From: a virus
Reading direction: 5' to 3' (one strand)
DNA: 33,320 bases
IMG/VR virus record: IMGVR_UViG_3300042375_000522
Coordinates: 1-33,320 of that record
Positions 1 to 7,232 of the stretch are shown here, in pieces. Position 1 is the first letter of the stretch, and every line of letters starts with the position of its first letter. The notes beneath the pieces were generated by a model, which worked only from the letters and a program-made list of their open reading frames with translations, made no database searches and was not told where the DNA came from. A program made the position numbers and the translations under genes.

Positions 1-256
1 CTTTTCCTGCTGCTGAGATGTCTTGGCAAGGGAATCCTCCGCAGATGATGTCAACATGCCCTTTCCATGGCTTTCCATCAAAGGTTGTGACATCATCCCA
101 GATTGGGAACTTTGGCAAGATGCCGTCTCGTTGTCTTTGGAGTAAGACTTTTCGGCAGTAAGGTTCAATCTCGACAGCGCAAACTGTGGTATGTCCGAGA
201 AGGATTCCGCCGAGGATTCCTCCCCCTGCTCCTGCAAATAAGTGTAGCTCATTCAT
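1..256 (-). CDS. C5 cytosine DNA methyltransferase, N-terminal part
   Basis: The gene runs off the left edge; 85 codons of its start are present. The translation begins MNELHLFAGAGGGILGG, the SAM-binding FxGxGG motif of C5 cytosine methyltransferases, and reaches IICGGFPCQDISAAGK, the catalytic PCQ motif with its nucleophilic cysteine. The family methylates cytosine in a specific DNA site; in phages this usually protects the genome from host restriction. The start ATG lies 8 bases after the helicase stop codon, so it belongs to the same message. Its leader is A-rich with no clear Shine-Dalgarno sequence. Target-recognition region and C terminus lie outside the window, so specificity cannot be judged. 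Confidence 0.92.
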   Translation of the reverse strand, partial: MNELHLFAGAGGGILGGILLGHTTVCAVEIEPYCRKVLLQRQRDGILPKFPIWDDVTTFDGKPWKGHVDIICGGFPCQDISAAGK

Positions 257-264
257 TTTTCTTT

Positions 265-1527
265 CTATTTCACCGACCTATCGACAAAGCGGCTGATGCT
301 GCCCTGCATGATGACCGGCGCCGACACGTGCCGTTCTCCGTTTCGGTTTTTTTGCAGGATGATCTCAACGTCCGGCGCGTTGGCGTGGTCGATGTTGAGA
401 ACATAGTCGGCGTGGTGGCCGATGGCCTTTGACTCGCGCAGCTCGCCTTCCTTATTGAGTTGTGATGCCGTTAGAACGCAGATGTTAAGCTGGAGCGCCA
501 GCAACTTGAGCCTGCGCACGACCTCGTTGACCTGCTGCTCTCGCGTCTCGCTTTTGCTGTCTGTTGACGGCGAGCAGAGCTGCACGTAGTCCACGACGAT
601 CCAATCCAGTCCGGTGCGCTTAGTTTGCCGGCAGAGGTTCTCGATAGATTCGATGTCGCTCAGGTGATCGACCACGGTGATCGGCAGGTGAGAGATTGCG
701 GTGATGCCGGCGATCATTCCGTTGTGGTGTGGCAGGCTCGGCTTCTCAAATGCTGAGACGCACCGCCATCCGCTTTGACATGCGACCAGTCGAGAGAGCA
801 CCTGCACCACGCTCATCTCCAAGCTGAAGATGATGCCATTCTTTGCGTCACAAGCCCCGCAGAGCGCAGTTTGCAGCAAAGCAATGGACTTACCGCCCGA
901 TGTCTCGCTGGCGAACACAGCGAGCGTCCCACGCTCAAAGCCGCCGTTCAGTTTGAGATCGAGCCCGCGGATGTTGGTCGAGAACCGTTCTGGTTTCTCG
1001 GTCTTTTCGAGTTCGGCGAGCAACGCCGCGCACTGATGCTTGAGCGTAGCGGTCTGCACCTGCTCGTCTTCGTCGTCGGTTAAATGTTGCGCGATGCCGT
1101 TTAGGTCAGCACGCATCCCGCAAATGTCGTCTTTGCTCTCAGCCAACTTCGCCAACGCTCTGCGATACCGTCGAGCCTTGAGCAGGTCTTGCCGAAACTC
1201 CAGAGCGGTAGGGATGTCTGGGCCGGGATAGGACGTGAATATTTCGGTGATGTTGCCGTAGCCTCCGGCGGCTTCGATGTGGTTCTTTTCTTCGAGCACC
1301 GACTGGAGCCTGAATATGTCGGCGGTGTGTCCTTGGTGGTGGCACTCTTTCGCGGCTGAGAGGATGACTCGGTGGCTATGCTCGAAAAACAAATCAGCAT
1401 CCCACCGGGCGGCATCAAGAGCGTCGTAGTTTTGGATCAAGATCGACAATGCCGCCTTTTCGGCAGTCGGTGCTTTTGGGATTGCACTTTTTGGCTCTGG
1501 TATTTCGTTTCGTTTTAGCGTCGGCAT
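265..1527 (-). CDS. dnaB: DnaB-type replicative helicase
   Basis: A 420-residue protein with the two-domain layout of DnaB, the hexameric 5'-3' helicase that opens the replication fork. Residues about 20-130 form the helical N-terminal domain. The RecA-like ATPase follows: Walker A SETSGGKS at 207-214, FSLEM at 234-238, Walker B WIVVDY at 309-314, TASQLNKE at 353-360 and the KNRNG loop at 393-397. Length is slightly under that of bacterial DnaB (about 450-470), usual for phage versions. No strong ribosome binding site precedes the ATG. A replisome-organizer-like gene lies upstream, with a repeat array that may be the origin between them, a common phage replication layout. Confidence 0.93.
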   Translation of the reverse strand: MPTLKRNEIPEPKSAIPKAPTAEKAALSILIQNYDALDAARWDADLFFEHSHRVILSAAKECHHQGHTADIFRLQSVLEEKNHIEAAGGYGNITEIFTSYPGPDIPTALEFRQDLLKARRYRRALAKLAESKDDICGMRADLNGIAQHLTDDEDEQVQTATLKHQCAALLAELEKTEKPERFSTNIRGLDLKLNGGFERGTLAVFASETSGGKSIALLQTALCGACDAKNGIIFSLEMSVVQVLSRLVACQSGWRCVSAFEKPSLPHHNGMIAGITAISHLPITVVDHLSDIESIENLCRQTKRTGLDWIVVDYVQLCSPSTDSKSETREQQVNEVVRRLKLLALQLNICVLTASQLNKEGELRESKAIGHHADYVLNIDHANAPDVEIILQKNRNGERHVSAPVIMQGSISRFVDRSVK

Positions 1528-1556
1528 TGCGGTGTTGTTTTCTGAGCTGAAGGCTC

Positions 1557-1614
1557 GCCTCTCGCCGCAGGCGAAAGAGGCGTAGCCATACTCGATAGAG
1601 TATTCTACTCTATC
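1557..1614. repeat. Two adjacent inverted repeats upstream of dnaB
   Basis: On the plus strand GATAGAGTA (1594-1602), spacer TTC, then TACTCTATC (1606-1614) form a perfect 9-bp inverted repeat. A second hairpin at 1557-1581 pairs GCCTCT with AGAGGC and CGC with GCG around a CGCAG loop, with a two-base AA bulge. Neither has a T-run, so they are poor terminators. Next to the 11-bp direct repeats they could be part of a replication origin or an operator for the helicase message. Function is inferred from position only. Confidence 0.5.
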
Positions 1615-1626
1615 TAAGCCACTGAT

Positions 1627-1674
1627 GGTTAGCGTTGGGTTACGGTTGGGTTAGCGTTGGGTTTCGGTTGGGTT
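1627..1674 (-). repeat. Four tandem 11-bp direct repeats, candidate iteron origin
   Basis: On the minus strand there are four head-to-tail 11-mers: AACCCAACCGA, AACCCAACGCT, AACCCAACCGT, AACCCAACGCT, plus a trailing AACC. The first eight bases (AACCCAAC) never vary, and the array is a 22-bp unit repeated once with a single change. An 11-bp period is close to one helical turn, which would place a bound initiator on one face of the DNA. Position between the organizer-like gene and dnaB fits a phage origin. Alternatively it is the remains of a repetitive protein tail (NPT-rich) of the upstream gene. Confidence 0.55.
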
Positions 1675-1677
1675 ATT

Positions 1678-2043
1678 TCAGAGCTTAAAAGGCGACGGCT
1701 TTTTCAACGGCTTAGACTCGCTGTTTTTAGGCCTCCCACCCTTCGCGCCGTTCGTTTGGTTTGCGAACAGGCGTTTGTTTTGATCCTGCCACTGGTGCAT
1801 AATCAACGCATCTCCGTCCCTTCTAGCAAAGCCGCTCTCGATCAACGCTCGCTCTAATACCATCGGATCGCCGTCCCAGTCTGCGATTGCGGCGACGATT
1901 TCGGGTGACTTGTCAAGCCTCTCGCTGCGTCGAAACTGGCACTGCGACCACAACTTTATCAGGCTGAAAACTCCGGCATGACCGGCCAGGCGGAGTAGAA
2001 TTTTTGTCTTGTAATGGTCTGGGAAGTCAGGTGACAGGATCAT
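1678..2043 (-). CDS. Replisome-organizer / helicase-loader-like protein
   Basis: A 121-residue protein. The N terminus looks like the winged-helix domain found at the start of phage replication initiators (IVAAIADWDGDP, LERALIESGFARRDG, then LIMHQWQDQNKR). It ends with a basic linker NGAKGGRPKNSESK. Such proteins bind the phage origin and help load DnaB, whose gene is next. The start overlaps the upstream stop in an ATGA. The protein is shorter than usual, and the same frame continues past its TGA with NPTETQR, a TAA, then an open stretch in phase with dnaB, which suggests a shortened C terminus. Assignment rests on domain feel and synteny. Confidence 0.6.
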   Translation of the reverse strand: MILSPDFPDHYKTKILLRLAGHAGVFSLIKLWSQCQFRRSERLDKSPEIVAAIADWDGDPMVLERALIESGFARRDGDALIMHQWQDQNKRLFANQTNGAKGGRPKNSESKPLKKPSPFKL

Positions 2044-2648
2044 GGCTCGAAAAGAAGTTGCTGAATGTAATATTGTATGCTGTCGCGAGCCGGTTCCTGC
2101 TTGATCATCGTGTGCTTCATCTCATGCATAACAATATCGGCAGGCACGAATAATGCGCGGCTGATCCACTGGGGATTTCTTTGCGTGGTTTCTCTAAATG
2201 TCGCCTTCCAGTCCTTGATCATTCTTTCGGCCGTCATCCGCAGGGTGTGAAAGCAAATCATAAAACAATGGCTGCAGTCGCTGTTGTGCCAGCGATACAA
2301 AATCAAATCAGTTTCCTTCTTGTGATCCAAAGTCCAACCGATTTTCTCGCTTTTACCACCCCGCCCTGCGATGGTTTCGATTGCCAATTCCGGCATTGCC
2401 GATCCTTTGCTGGTTTTGCGTTTCCAGTATCTGGAGCATCCCTGCTCGCGGGTTTTAACATCCACCGTAATCTCTCGCCCGCCAATGAGCCGAACGATGT
2501 AATCAATGCCGCTCTTGTCTTCATCGTCGCTCGCTGGTGTTATTTCTTCGATATGATTTAGCATTGATCGGATGCAGGCGATATCGTCCTCCTGCGCCTG
2601 TTTGCATTTACTGGCGGCAAGCGATTCGTCAAAATCAAAAACCTTCAT
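2040..2648 (-). CDS. PD-(D/E)XK nuclease-like protein
   Basis: About 202 residues from the ATG at 2648, chosen because a strong GGGGGGAGG sits 8-9 bases upstream and the start overlaps the preceding stop (ATGA). Residues 47-65 read as a PD-(D/E)XK core: GIDY with Asp49, a beta turn, then Asp63-Val-Lys65. A Cys/His patch (about residues 130-140, SDCSHCF) follows. This fold occurs in resolvases, restriction enzymes and recombination nucleases; which applies here is not clear. The catalytic triad is inferred from pattern only. It lies between the ParB-methyltransferase and the replication organizer, so a DNA-metabolism role is likely. Confidence 0.5.
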   Translation of the reverse strand: MKVFDFDESLAASKCKQAQEDDIACIRSMLNHIEEITPASDDEDKSGIDYIVRLIGGREITVDVKTREQGCSRYWKRKTSKGSAMPELAIETIAGRGGKSEKIGWTLDHKKETDLILYRWHNSDCSHCFMICFHTLRMTAERMIKDWKATFRETTQRNPQWISRALFVPADIVMHEMKHTMIKQEPARDSIQYYIQQLLFEP

Positions 2649-3808
2649 TTCGATCCCTCCCCCCAAGCAACCCAGCCATCCCGCTTCGATCTGCTGAACA
2701 TTTCAAGAAACGGCCCCGGCGAGCAGGACTCTACGAGATCGTAAAACTCTACCGGCTTTGAGCTGTGGCCATTAGGTCCCCGTGGGGCGGTGAAAAGTGT
2801 TCCCACATCCTTGCGCTTGAGCGGCTGGCTCCCCTTGACTGCAAAAAGGATTTGCTCAGTCTGACCGCGAAAATAGTTGCCCATTCCGAAGCTCGGCTTT
2901 GCCCAAGTGATTGCCGTAATATACCGGAATCCCCACGCTTGAATCAGGTCAAAGCCCTTCGGCAAGCTCCGGTTTGTGATCCACATGTAGAGATGGCAAT
3001 CGTCATCCGCCAGCGTGCCGACAGGCAGCGCCATCAGTTGCTCCTTGCTCATGGTGGCGTAGTCCGGCCTTGCGCGCCCCATCTGGTCTTGGTCGCCCTC
3101 GTCACCCCAATCCCACGGCGGGTCAATGACGATGGTGGCAAACTTTGCCTCGGATTTGATGATGTCCTCGGGGGCTTGCGCTTCCGATACTTTGACGCGG
3201 TTTTCTTCGCGGCGTTCTTCCCTCTTGGCTTCTTTAATTTCGCGCTTTGCTTGTAAAAGTGTGGTTTCCCCGGCTCGGACTTTCTCAATAAGTTCCGGCG
3301 CGGCTTTTTTAACTTCGGCAACAGTTCGAAGTTTGCGCTCAGGCAAATTAAATTCTTTAGCAACATCTTTGCGGGTGTCGGTTTTGGGTTGTTCTTTTAG
3401 CGGTTCGGCCAATGTGTCCGAAACGCTATTCCTTGCGCGGCCCTTTCCGCCTGATTTGCCGCCAATAGATGCCGCTGTCCTTACCGCCACCTTGCTTCTG
3501 CGTTCTTGAATCGAAAGCGCAAATACGCTGCGCTGGTCATCAGAAAGGTTGCGCCTGCCGATCTGGTTTTCTTCCATCCACAATAGCGCTTCATCCCGAT
3601 CCATAAAAACCATTGCTATAGTCTCAAACAGCAGGCCGTGCCGGGTGCAAATCTCGTGGCGGTTGTGGCCGTCAATTAAGATGCCGTCCCACACCACCAA
3701 CGGATCTCGGCACCCGTCGCGCAGAATGTTGGCTTCCAGTTGAGCGAGTTCATCCGGTGCCAACGGCGGGATGAGCGCTTTGAATTCAGCGTCTATTTGT
3801 ATTTGCAT
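2645..3808 (-). CDS. ParB-like nuclease domain fused to MT-A70 adenine methyltransferase
   Basis: A 387-residue fusion. Residues about 1-110 are a ParB/Srx-type domain (LIPPLAPDELAQLEANI, then IDGHNRHE at 45-52). A helix-turn-helix-like section and a highly charged coiled linker follow (about 150-220). The C-terminal 165 residues are an MT-A70 methyltransferase: catalytic DPPW at 229-232, YMWITN at 274-279 and KPVEFYDLVE at 351-360. MT-A70 enzymes make N6-methyladenine; phages use them against restriction or for regulation. The ATG at 3808 matches the usual ParB start. The frame stays open 30 codons further upstream, through a hairpin-U-tract leader, so an N-extended form starting at 3898 is possible. 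Confidence 0.85.
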   Translation of the reverse strand: MQIQIDAEFKALIPPLAPDELAQLEANILRDGCRDPLVVWDGILIDGHNRHEICTRHGLLFETIAMVFMDRDEALLWMEENQIGRRNLSDDQRSVFALSIQERRSKVAVRTAASIGGKSGGKGRARNSVSDTLAEPLKEQPKTDTRKDVAKEFNLPERKLRTVAEVKKAAPELIEKVRAGETTLLQAKREIKEAKREERREENRVKVSEAQAPEDIIKSEAKFATIVIDPPWDWGDEGDQDQMGRARPDYATMSKEQLMALPVGTLADDDCHLYMWITNRSLPKGFDLIQAWGFRYITAITWAKPSFGMGNYFRGQTEQILFAVKGSQPLKRKDVGTLFTAPRGPNGHSSKPVEFYDLVESCSPGPFLEMFSRSKRDGWVAWGEGSK

Positions 3809-3813
3809 AATAA

Positions 3814-3882
3814 TAAAAAAACCCTCCACACCTTCCGGTTGAAAAATTGGCCCATGCAAAGGCTCCGGTCGGTGTGAAGGGT
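3814..3882 (-). terminator. Hairpin with U-tract in the leader of the ParB-methyltransferase gene (terminator or attenuator)
   Basis: In the minus-strand RNA, ACCCTTCACACC pairs with GGTGTGGAGGGT (11 Watson-Crick pairs and one wobble). An inner CCGG/CCGG pairing extends the stem, which is followed at once by a run of seven T. This is the form of an intrinsic terminator. It lies downstream of a good promoter and ends six bases before the ATG at 3808, so it would control this gene's own transcription rather than only end the previous unit. Confidence 0.75.
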
Positions 3883-3929
3883 AAAATGTTTCTTGCATGA
3901 ATGAGAAGGCTTTTTCACGGCCTTATTGG

Positions 3930-3957
3930 AATATACTTAGTTGGTCTGGATTGTCAA
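3930..3957 (-). promoter_or_regulatory. Sigma-70-like promoter
   Basis: The minus strand reads TTGACA (3957-3952), a 16-base spacer, then TATATT (3935-3930): a perfect -35 and a near-consensus -10. Transcription would start near 3923 and enter the leader hairpin before the ParB-methyltransferase gene. It is the best promoter match I saw in the window and marks the start of a separate replication transcription unit. Confidence 0.65.
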
Positions 3958-3971
3958 ATCAGGCGACAGTA

Positions 3972-4238
3972 TCATAATTTCTTCCAACGCTTCAGCGCGG
4001 CAATGACTTTCATGGTCTCTTTTTCGTGGGTCTCATTCGTTTTGGTTGGCGTTACCGCCAATAAAAACGAGAGATATTTAGAGGCGACATCTGACAGCTC
4101 TCCAGCAACGGCCCTCGCCTCGTCGCGCTCGCGCTCAAGTCGTTCCGCTAAAATGCGCAAGTCGCCTGCGCTGTAAGTGTATGGGCTTATGTATTTATCC
4201 CAAGCCACATCCGTCTCTGGTGTAGGTCGTTCACTCAT
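3972..4238 (-). CDS. Small charged helical protein of unknown function
   Basis: An 88-residue protein starting MSERPTPETDVAW, an opening common in short phage-encoded hypothetical proteins. The middle (ILAERLERERDEARAVAG) is a strongly charged amphipathic helix, likely coiled coil. The start at 4238 is chosen because it overlaps the stop of the zinc-ribbon gene in an ATGA; an upstream ATG exists but would lengthen the overlap. It is the last gene before the promoter at 3930-3957. No function can be assigned. Confidence 0.7.
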   Translation of the reverse strand: MSERPTPETDVAWDKYISPYTYSAGDLRILAERLERERDEARAVAGELSDVASKYLSFLLAVTPTKTNETHEKETMKVIAALKRWKKL

Positions 4239-4426
4239 TTTGCTTTTGCCTTCGCAAACCAATTTGGAAAGTGCCCGAAGTCTCTGGGTTCGGTCACGTT
4301 GTTATTTTTGCCGCAGACATCGCACTTGCCGTAGTGCCAGGTCGAAATGCGTGGTGCCTTCCTGCCGTGCAGAGTGCCGCATTGCCAGCATGTCCAGGAT
4401 GGGTAGTCTTGTTTTATTTGTATCAT
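4235..4426 (-). CDS. Small zinc-ribbon-like protein
   Basis: A 63-residue protein with two CxxC knuckles: CWQC at residues 13-16 and CDVC at 35-38, about 20 residues apart, as in a zinc ribbon. Such small phage proteins often bind nucleic acids or host proteins; no partner is evident here. The ATG at 4426 overlaps the upstream stop in an ATGA. The opening codons contain ATACAAATA, the same word that recurs just ahead of other early genes in this window. Confidence 0.72.
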   Translation of the reverse strand: MIQIKQDYPSWTCWQCGTLHGRKAPRISTWHYGKCDVCGKNNNVTEPRDFGHFPNWFAKAKAK

Positions 4427-4671
4427 GATAGTGCTTTCTGTCTGATCTTCCTTGACGGCAATACAACGCCTGCCGCATCGCCCAAGGCCTCGCACAGGTC
4501 TCCGTAAAAAGTTGAGTTAAGAAAAGCGATGGCGCTGCGTTGATTGATCTCCCTGTGCTCGTTAAGGCTTTTAGATTCGTATACATTGTCATTCTTAGCA
4601 TCGAAGACCGCCTGTTGAATCATCGCGCACAGCACCTCTCGCGTGAATAGTATGTCGTAGTCGTCTTTCAT
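4423..4671 (-). CDS. Hypothetical protein
   Basis: An 82-residue, mostly helical protein (MKDDYDILFTREVLCAM...). I recognise no domain. An AGGA about 12 bases upstream is a weak ribosome binding site. About 50 bases separate it from the SSB-like gene upstream, and it overlaps the zinc-ribbon gene in an ATGA, so it is co-transcribed with early genes. Confidence 0.65.
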   Translation of the reverse strand: MKDDYDILFTREVLCAMIQQAVFDAKNDNVYESKSLNEHREINQRSAIAFLNSTFYGDLCEALGDAAGVVLPSRKIRQKALS

Positions 4672-4724
4672 TTTTAATAAATTCCTGCGCGTATCTCGCC
4701 GCGCCCCGGTAACTACGGTTTAGG

Positions 4725-5201
4725 CTAAAACGGAATCTCGTCTCCGTCCTCGTCTGTTGTTACGACAGGTTTCTTCGCGACCGGCTTGGACTTGCCTCCC
4801 AAGAACCCCTCGCGTTCGTCTCCGAAAATCCAACGCTCGATCGTATTGAATTTGTGCTCTGGGTTTGTCTGCCCCGGCTCCTCGCCGATCAGCGCCACAC
4901 CGACTGCGCCGATCAGGTCGATCGCATCGACATCGATATCCTCGCCGGGGATTGTTGCCCGTCCGATGGATGCAAGGAATTGATCGATCTTCCACGCCGC
5001 CTTGGGCGTGAACACCAGGTGATCCCAGACCTCTGGCCCTGAAGAGCCGTCCTCGAGTTGGATTTTGCACACAAGTTTGATCATGGCATTCCCGTTTTGG
5101 CTTGTCTTGTCGGCTGCACTCGCAACCTCCATTTTATAAACGCCGGGTTCCACGTAGTAGATTCCGGCCTGTTTCAATTCACTGCTTTTGTATGTTGGCA
5201 T
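4725..5201 (-). CDS. SSB-like / DUF669-type phage protein
   Basis: A 158-residue protein starting MPTYKSSELK. It has a beta-rich body (GIYYVEPGVYKMEV, AMIKLVCKIQLEDG) and an acidic C-terminal tip, DEDGDEIPF. A tip of this kind is the hallmark of single-stranded DNA-binding proteins, which use it to recruit partners. DUF669-type phage proteins look like this and sit beside a RecB-like nuclease and a Sak4-like ATPase, as here. It probably coats single-stranded DNA during recombination. The start follows the nuclease stop by one base (TAAAATG). The OB fold itself is inferred. Confidence 0.68.
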   Translation of the reverse strand: MPTYKSSELKQAGIYYVEPGVYKMEVASAADKTSQNGNAMIKLVCKIQLEDGSSGPEVWDHLVFTPKAAWKIDQFLASIGRATIPGEDIDVDAIDLIGAVGVALIGEEPGQTNPEHKFNTIERWIFGDEREGFLGGKSKPVAKKPVVTTDEDGDEIPF

Positions 5202-5202
5202 T

Positions 5203-6210
5203 TTAGTTTTTCTTTTTTGTTTGGCGCATTGCTTTTGTGCCTGGGGCGCTTTTAACCAGACTGTGCGGATTCTCGATCTGCAGCTCTTCTGCAAATTCGA
5301 GAAATTTTTCTGCTGACATCTTCCCGCCGCCGGCGAGAAATGCAGTTATTGGATCAAGCCGACCAGCGACATCCAAAGCCGTTGCAGGCTCGATGTATTG
5401 GCGATCTTTTGGGTTGGTCAGTGCCCACCCATCGATTTTCTCTCCTGACTCCAGACGGTCTCGTAGTGCGTCGGTGAGCGGGTCGCCAAATTCTTTGGTA
5501 AAGAATTTGAATCGGGTCACGAAGTCCACGTGCTGTTCACTGTCGGCGAGGATGCGGTCGCGGATGATGGTGAGCGAGTCCTTGTTGACTGATGCAACAT
5601 CAGCCAGCGCGGCCTTGCTCTGCACAACCAGCGCGCTACAAGTGTCCTTGTTCGCGCACCAGTCGCAATACTCGCACGGTGTTGGCTTCGCGTGCACCCA
5701 CGTTGCGCGGTCGATTGCTCGTCGAGTGATCTTCTCCGCCTCCTCGAGCGTAAACTCGTAGGTTCTGACAAGCCGCTGATCTACGTAAACGATGTGTGCC
5801 ACCCAGTAGTCGGCAAAGTATCTCTCCATACATGCCCATGAGTAGGCTGCTGCTTGGGCGAGATAATCCCTGACCTGTCCGGTTTTGATATCTGCCAGCC
5901 ATCCACCGTCTACGCAGAGCGCATCTGCCGTGCCGACCTTGCTGAGAGCGGGGACGGACATGGCGAGGTGAGTCTCGCGGCATTCGATGTCATGGTCGCC
6001 AGCCAACTCCAGAAGCTTGTGGACTCCCCACATGACGGTCTCTTTCTCGTCTTCGGGCATCGGCTCGTGATCCATGATGATATGTATCCGGTCGCGGATC
6101 CACCTATCAACTCGGGTGCCTCGCTCCGCAGCAGGGCTTGTCGTCCACGCCGAGACGTAGACCGGACATCCCTCGAGTTTGGGGAGCATGCTTGGTGATA
6201 GTTCCTTCAT
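5203..6210 (-). CDS. RecB/Cas4-like PD-(D/E)XK exonuclease
   Basis: A 335-residue nuclease. The core motifs are visible: Glu79, GTAD at 93-96, LADIKTG at 105-111 (Asp107, Lys109) and QAAAY at 119-123, the RecB-type QxxxY motif. A cysteine cluster follows (Cys179, 182, 185 and 191, in CEYCDWC...C), placed as in Cas4/AddB-type nucleases that hold an iron-sulfur cluster or zinc. The protein would resect DNA ends for strand annealing. It sits between the SSB-like gene and the Sak4-like gene, overlapping the latter's stop in an ATGA. This three-gene set is a known phage recombination module. Confidence 0.85.
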   Translation of the reverse strand: MKELSPSMLPKLEGCPVYVSAWTTSPAAERGTRVDRWIRDRIHIIMDHEPMPEDEKETVMWGVHKLLELAGDHDIECRETHLAMSVPALSKVGTADALCVDGGWLADIKTGQVRDYLAQAAAYSWACMERYFADYWVAHIVYVDQRLVRTYEFTLEEAEKITRRAIDRATWVHAKPTPCEYCDWCANKDTCSALVVQSKAALADVASVNKDSLTIIRDRILADSEQHVDFVTRFKFFTKEFGDPLTDALRDRLESGEKIDGWALTNPKDRQYIEPATALDVAGRLDPITAFLAGGGKMSAEKFLEFAEELQIENPHSLVKSAPGTKAMRQTKKKN

Positions 6211-7145
6211 TTTGCCTCCGATGTCAGAGCGTGAAACGCTGCCACGGTCGCCAAGAACTTTGGCACATCCTGGCGGATGCGCTCGAGCACGCGGTCAGAT
6301 GCCTCTGTCCAGTCCTGATCCGGTGTGATTTGATCCTTGGCCCGCAGGAATGCTGTTGCAGCCTCGCCGTGTTCGGCCACCTCGGCTGTCCAATCCTCGG
6401 TCTTTACTACCTTGGGTTGTGTTGGCTCCGGTGCCGCCTTTGCTGCTTTGAATAGATGCGAGACGCTGGCCCATTCCAAAGGCAACTCTTCCGCCAGACC
6501 GCTGCGGGTCTTGGCGTCGTAGGCCGCGCTGTGTGTTGTTAGTAGGATGCGCTCCTTGCCACCGATGCCCTTGCCGCGTCCGGTGTCCGTGGTCGAGACC
6601 TTTGTTTTGAAACGCAGGAACCAGAGTTCATCCGCGAACTCCTTGAGCAACGGCGAGCTTTGCTTGCTCAGTTTCAGCTCGTAGCGGTCGTATGGAGCGA
6701 GAGCGTCCGGCGCCTCGAACTTAACGATCCTGCTGTGAGCTATCAGCACGACATGTTTGCCTGCGTCGATCAGCGTATCGATGCTGGCGAGCATACGAGA
6801 CATCCTCTCCGCCACCATCACCCAGCCTTTGCCGAAGCCGAAGTCTTCAATGCTGGTCTTTTTGCTGGTCGCCAGCAGGTCTTCGACGCAGAGCCGCTCT
6901 GCCCAATCTGCCGAGTCTACGACAATGGTTTGATAGTCGGTCGCCTTGGCTTCTGTTAGAGCGTCCGTGAGTTGCTTCCAGCTGCCGATGTCGCAGCGGT
7001 CAACATCGAGGTGGCTCGTGCCCTGCTCGATGTCGAGGAAGAGCGGCCTTGGGAACTGCGCTGCGAAGGTCGACTTTCCGACCGACTCAACGCCGTAGAG
7101 AACTACGCGCTGTGCGCGTGTTTGTTTGCCTGTTGTTATTTTCAT
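6207..7145 (-). CDS. Sak4-like RecA-fold recombination ATPase
   Basis: A 312-residue P-loop NTPase. Walker A is GVESVGKST (18-26), Walker B TIVVDS (73-78), and a sensor-like LIAHS follows. The short RecA-like core with a variable C-terminal tail (rich in AAPEPTQPK near residue 240) matches the Sak4/AAA_24 group of phage proteins that pair single strands with help from an SSB. Partner genes for SSB and exonuclease follow in the same message. A 275-base noncoding leader with two pentamer arrays separates it from the gene upstream. The word ATACAAATAGAAATA lies just before the ATG. Confidence 0.83.
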   Translation of the reverse strand: MKITTGKQTRAQRVVLYGVESVGKSTFAAQFPRPLFLDIEQGTSHLDVDRCDIGSWKQLTDALTEAKATDYQTIVVDSADWAERLCVEDLLATSKKTSIEDFGFGKGWVMVAERMSRMLASIDTLIDAGKHVVLIAHSRIVKFEAPDALAPYDRYELKLSKQSSPLLKEFADELWFLRFKTKVSTTDTGRGKGIGGKERILLTTHSAAYDAKTRSGLAEELPLEWASVSHLFKAAKAAPEPTQPKVVKTEDWTAEVAEHGEAATAFLRAKDQITPDQDWTEASDRVLERIRQDVPKFLATVAAFHALTSEAK

Positions 7146-7151
7146 ACTGTG

Positions 7152-7169
7152 TATTTCTATTTGTATTTT
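7152..7169 (-). promoter_or_regulatory. A-rich leader word ATACAAATAGAAATA before sak4
   Basis: The minus strand carries AAAATACAAATAGAAATA 6 bases before the ATG of the Sak4-like gene. The same word occurs directly before the genes starting at 8249 and, slightly changed, at 10488. There is no Shine-Dalgarno here, so it may act as an A-rich translation enhancer. Its role is inferred from recurrence and position. Confidence 0.4.
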
Positions 7170-7205
7170 ATGTTTGTTTTAGTTGGCTGAATTGCCAGCT
7201 AACTG

Positions 7206-7225
7206 CTGCGCTCCGTAGAGCGCAG
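7206..7225 (-). other. Hairpin with TACG loop closing the second pentamer array
   Basis: On the minus strand CTGCGCTC and GAGCGCAG form a perfect 8-bp stem around TACG, i.e. C(UACG)G in RNA, one of the unusually stable UNCG tetraloops. It follows AACACACTGC at the 3' end of the 16-unit array. There is no T-run after it, so a terminator is unlikely. Confidence 0.7.
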
Positions 7226-7232
7226 TGTGTTA

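Noticed and set aside
1532-1606. Short peptide frame MATPLSPAARGE before dnaB
   Set aside because: It has 24 codons, no ribosome binding site and lies across a hairpin; nothing supports translation.
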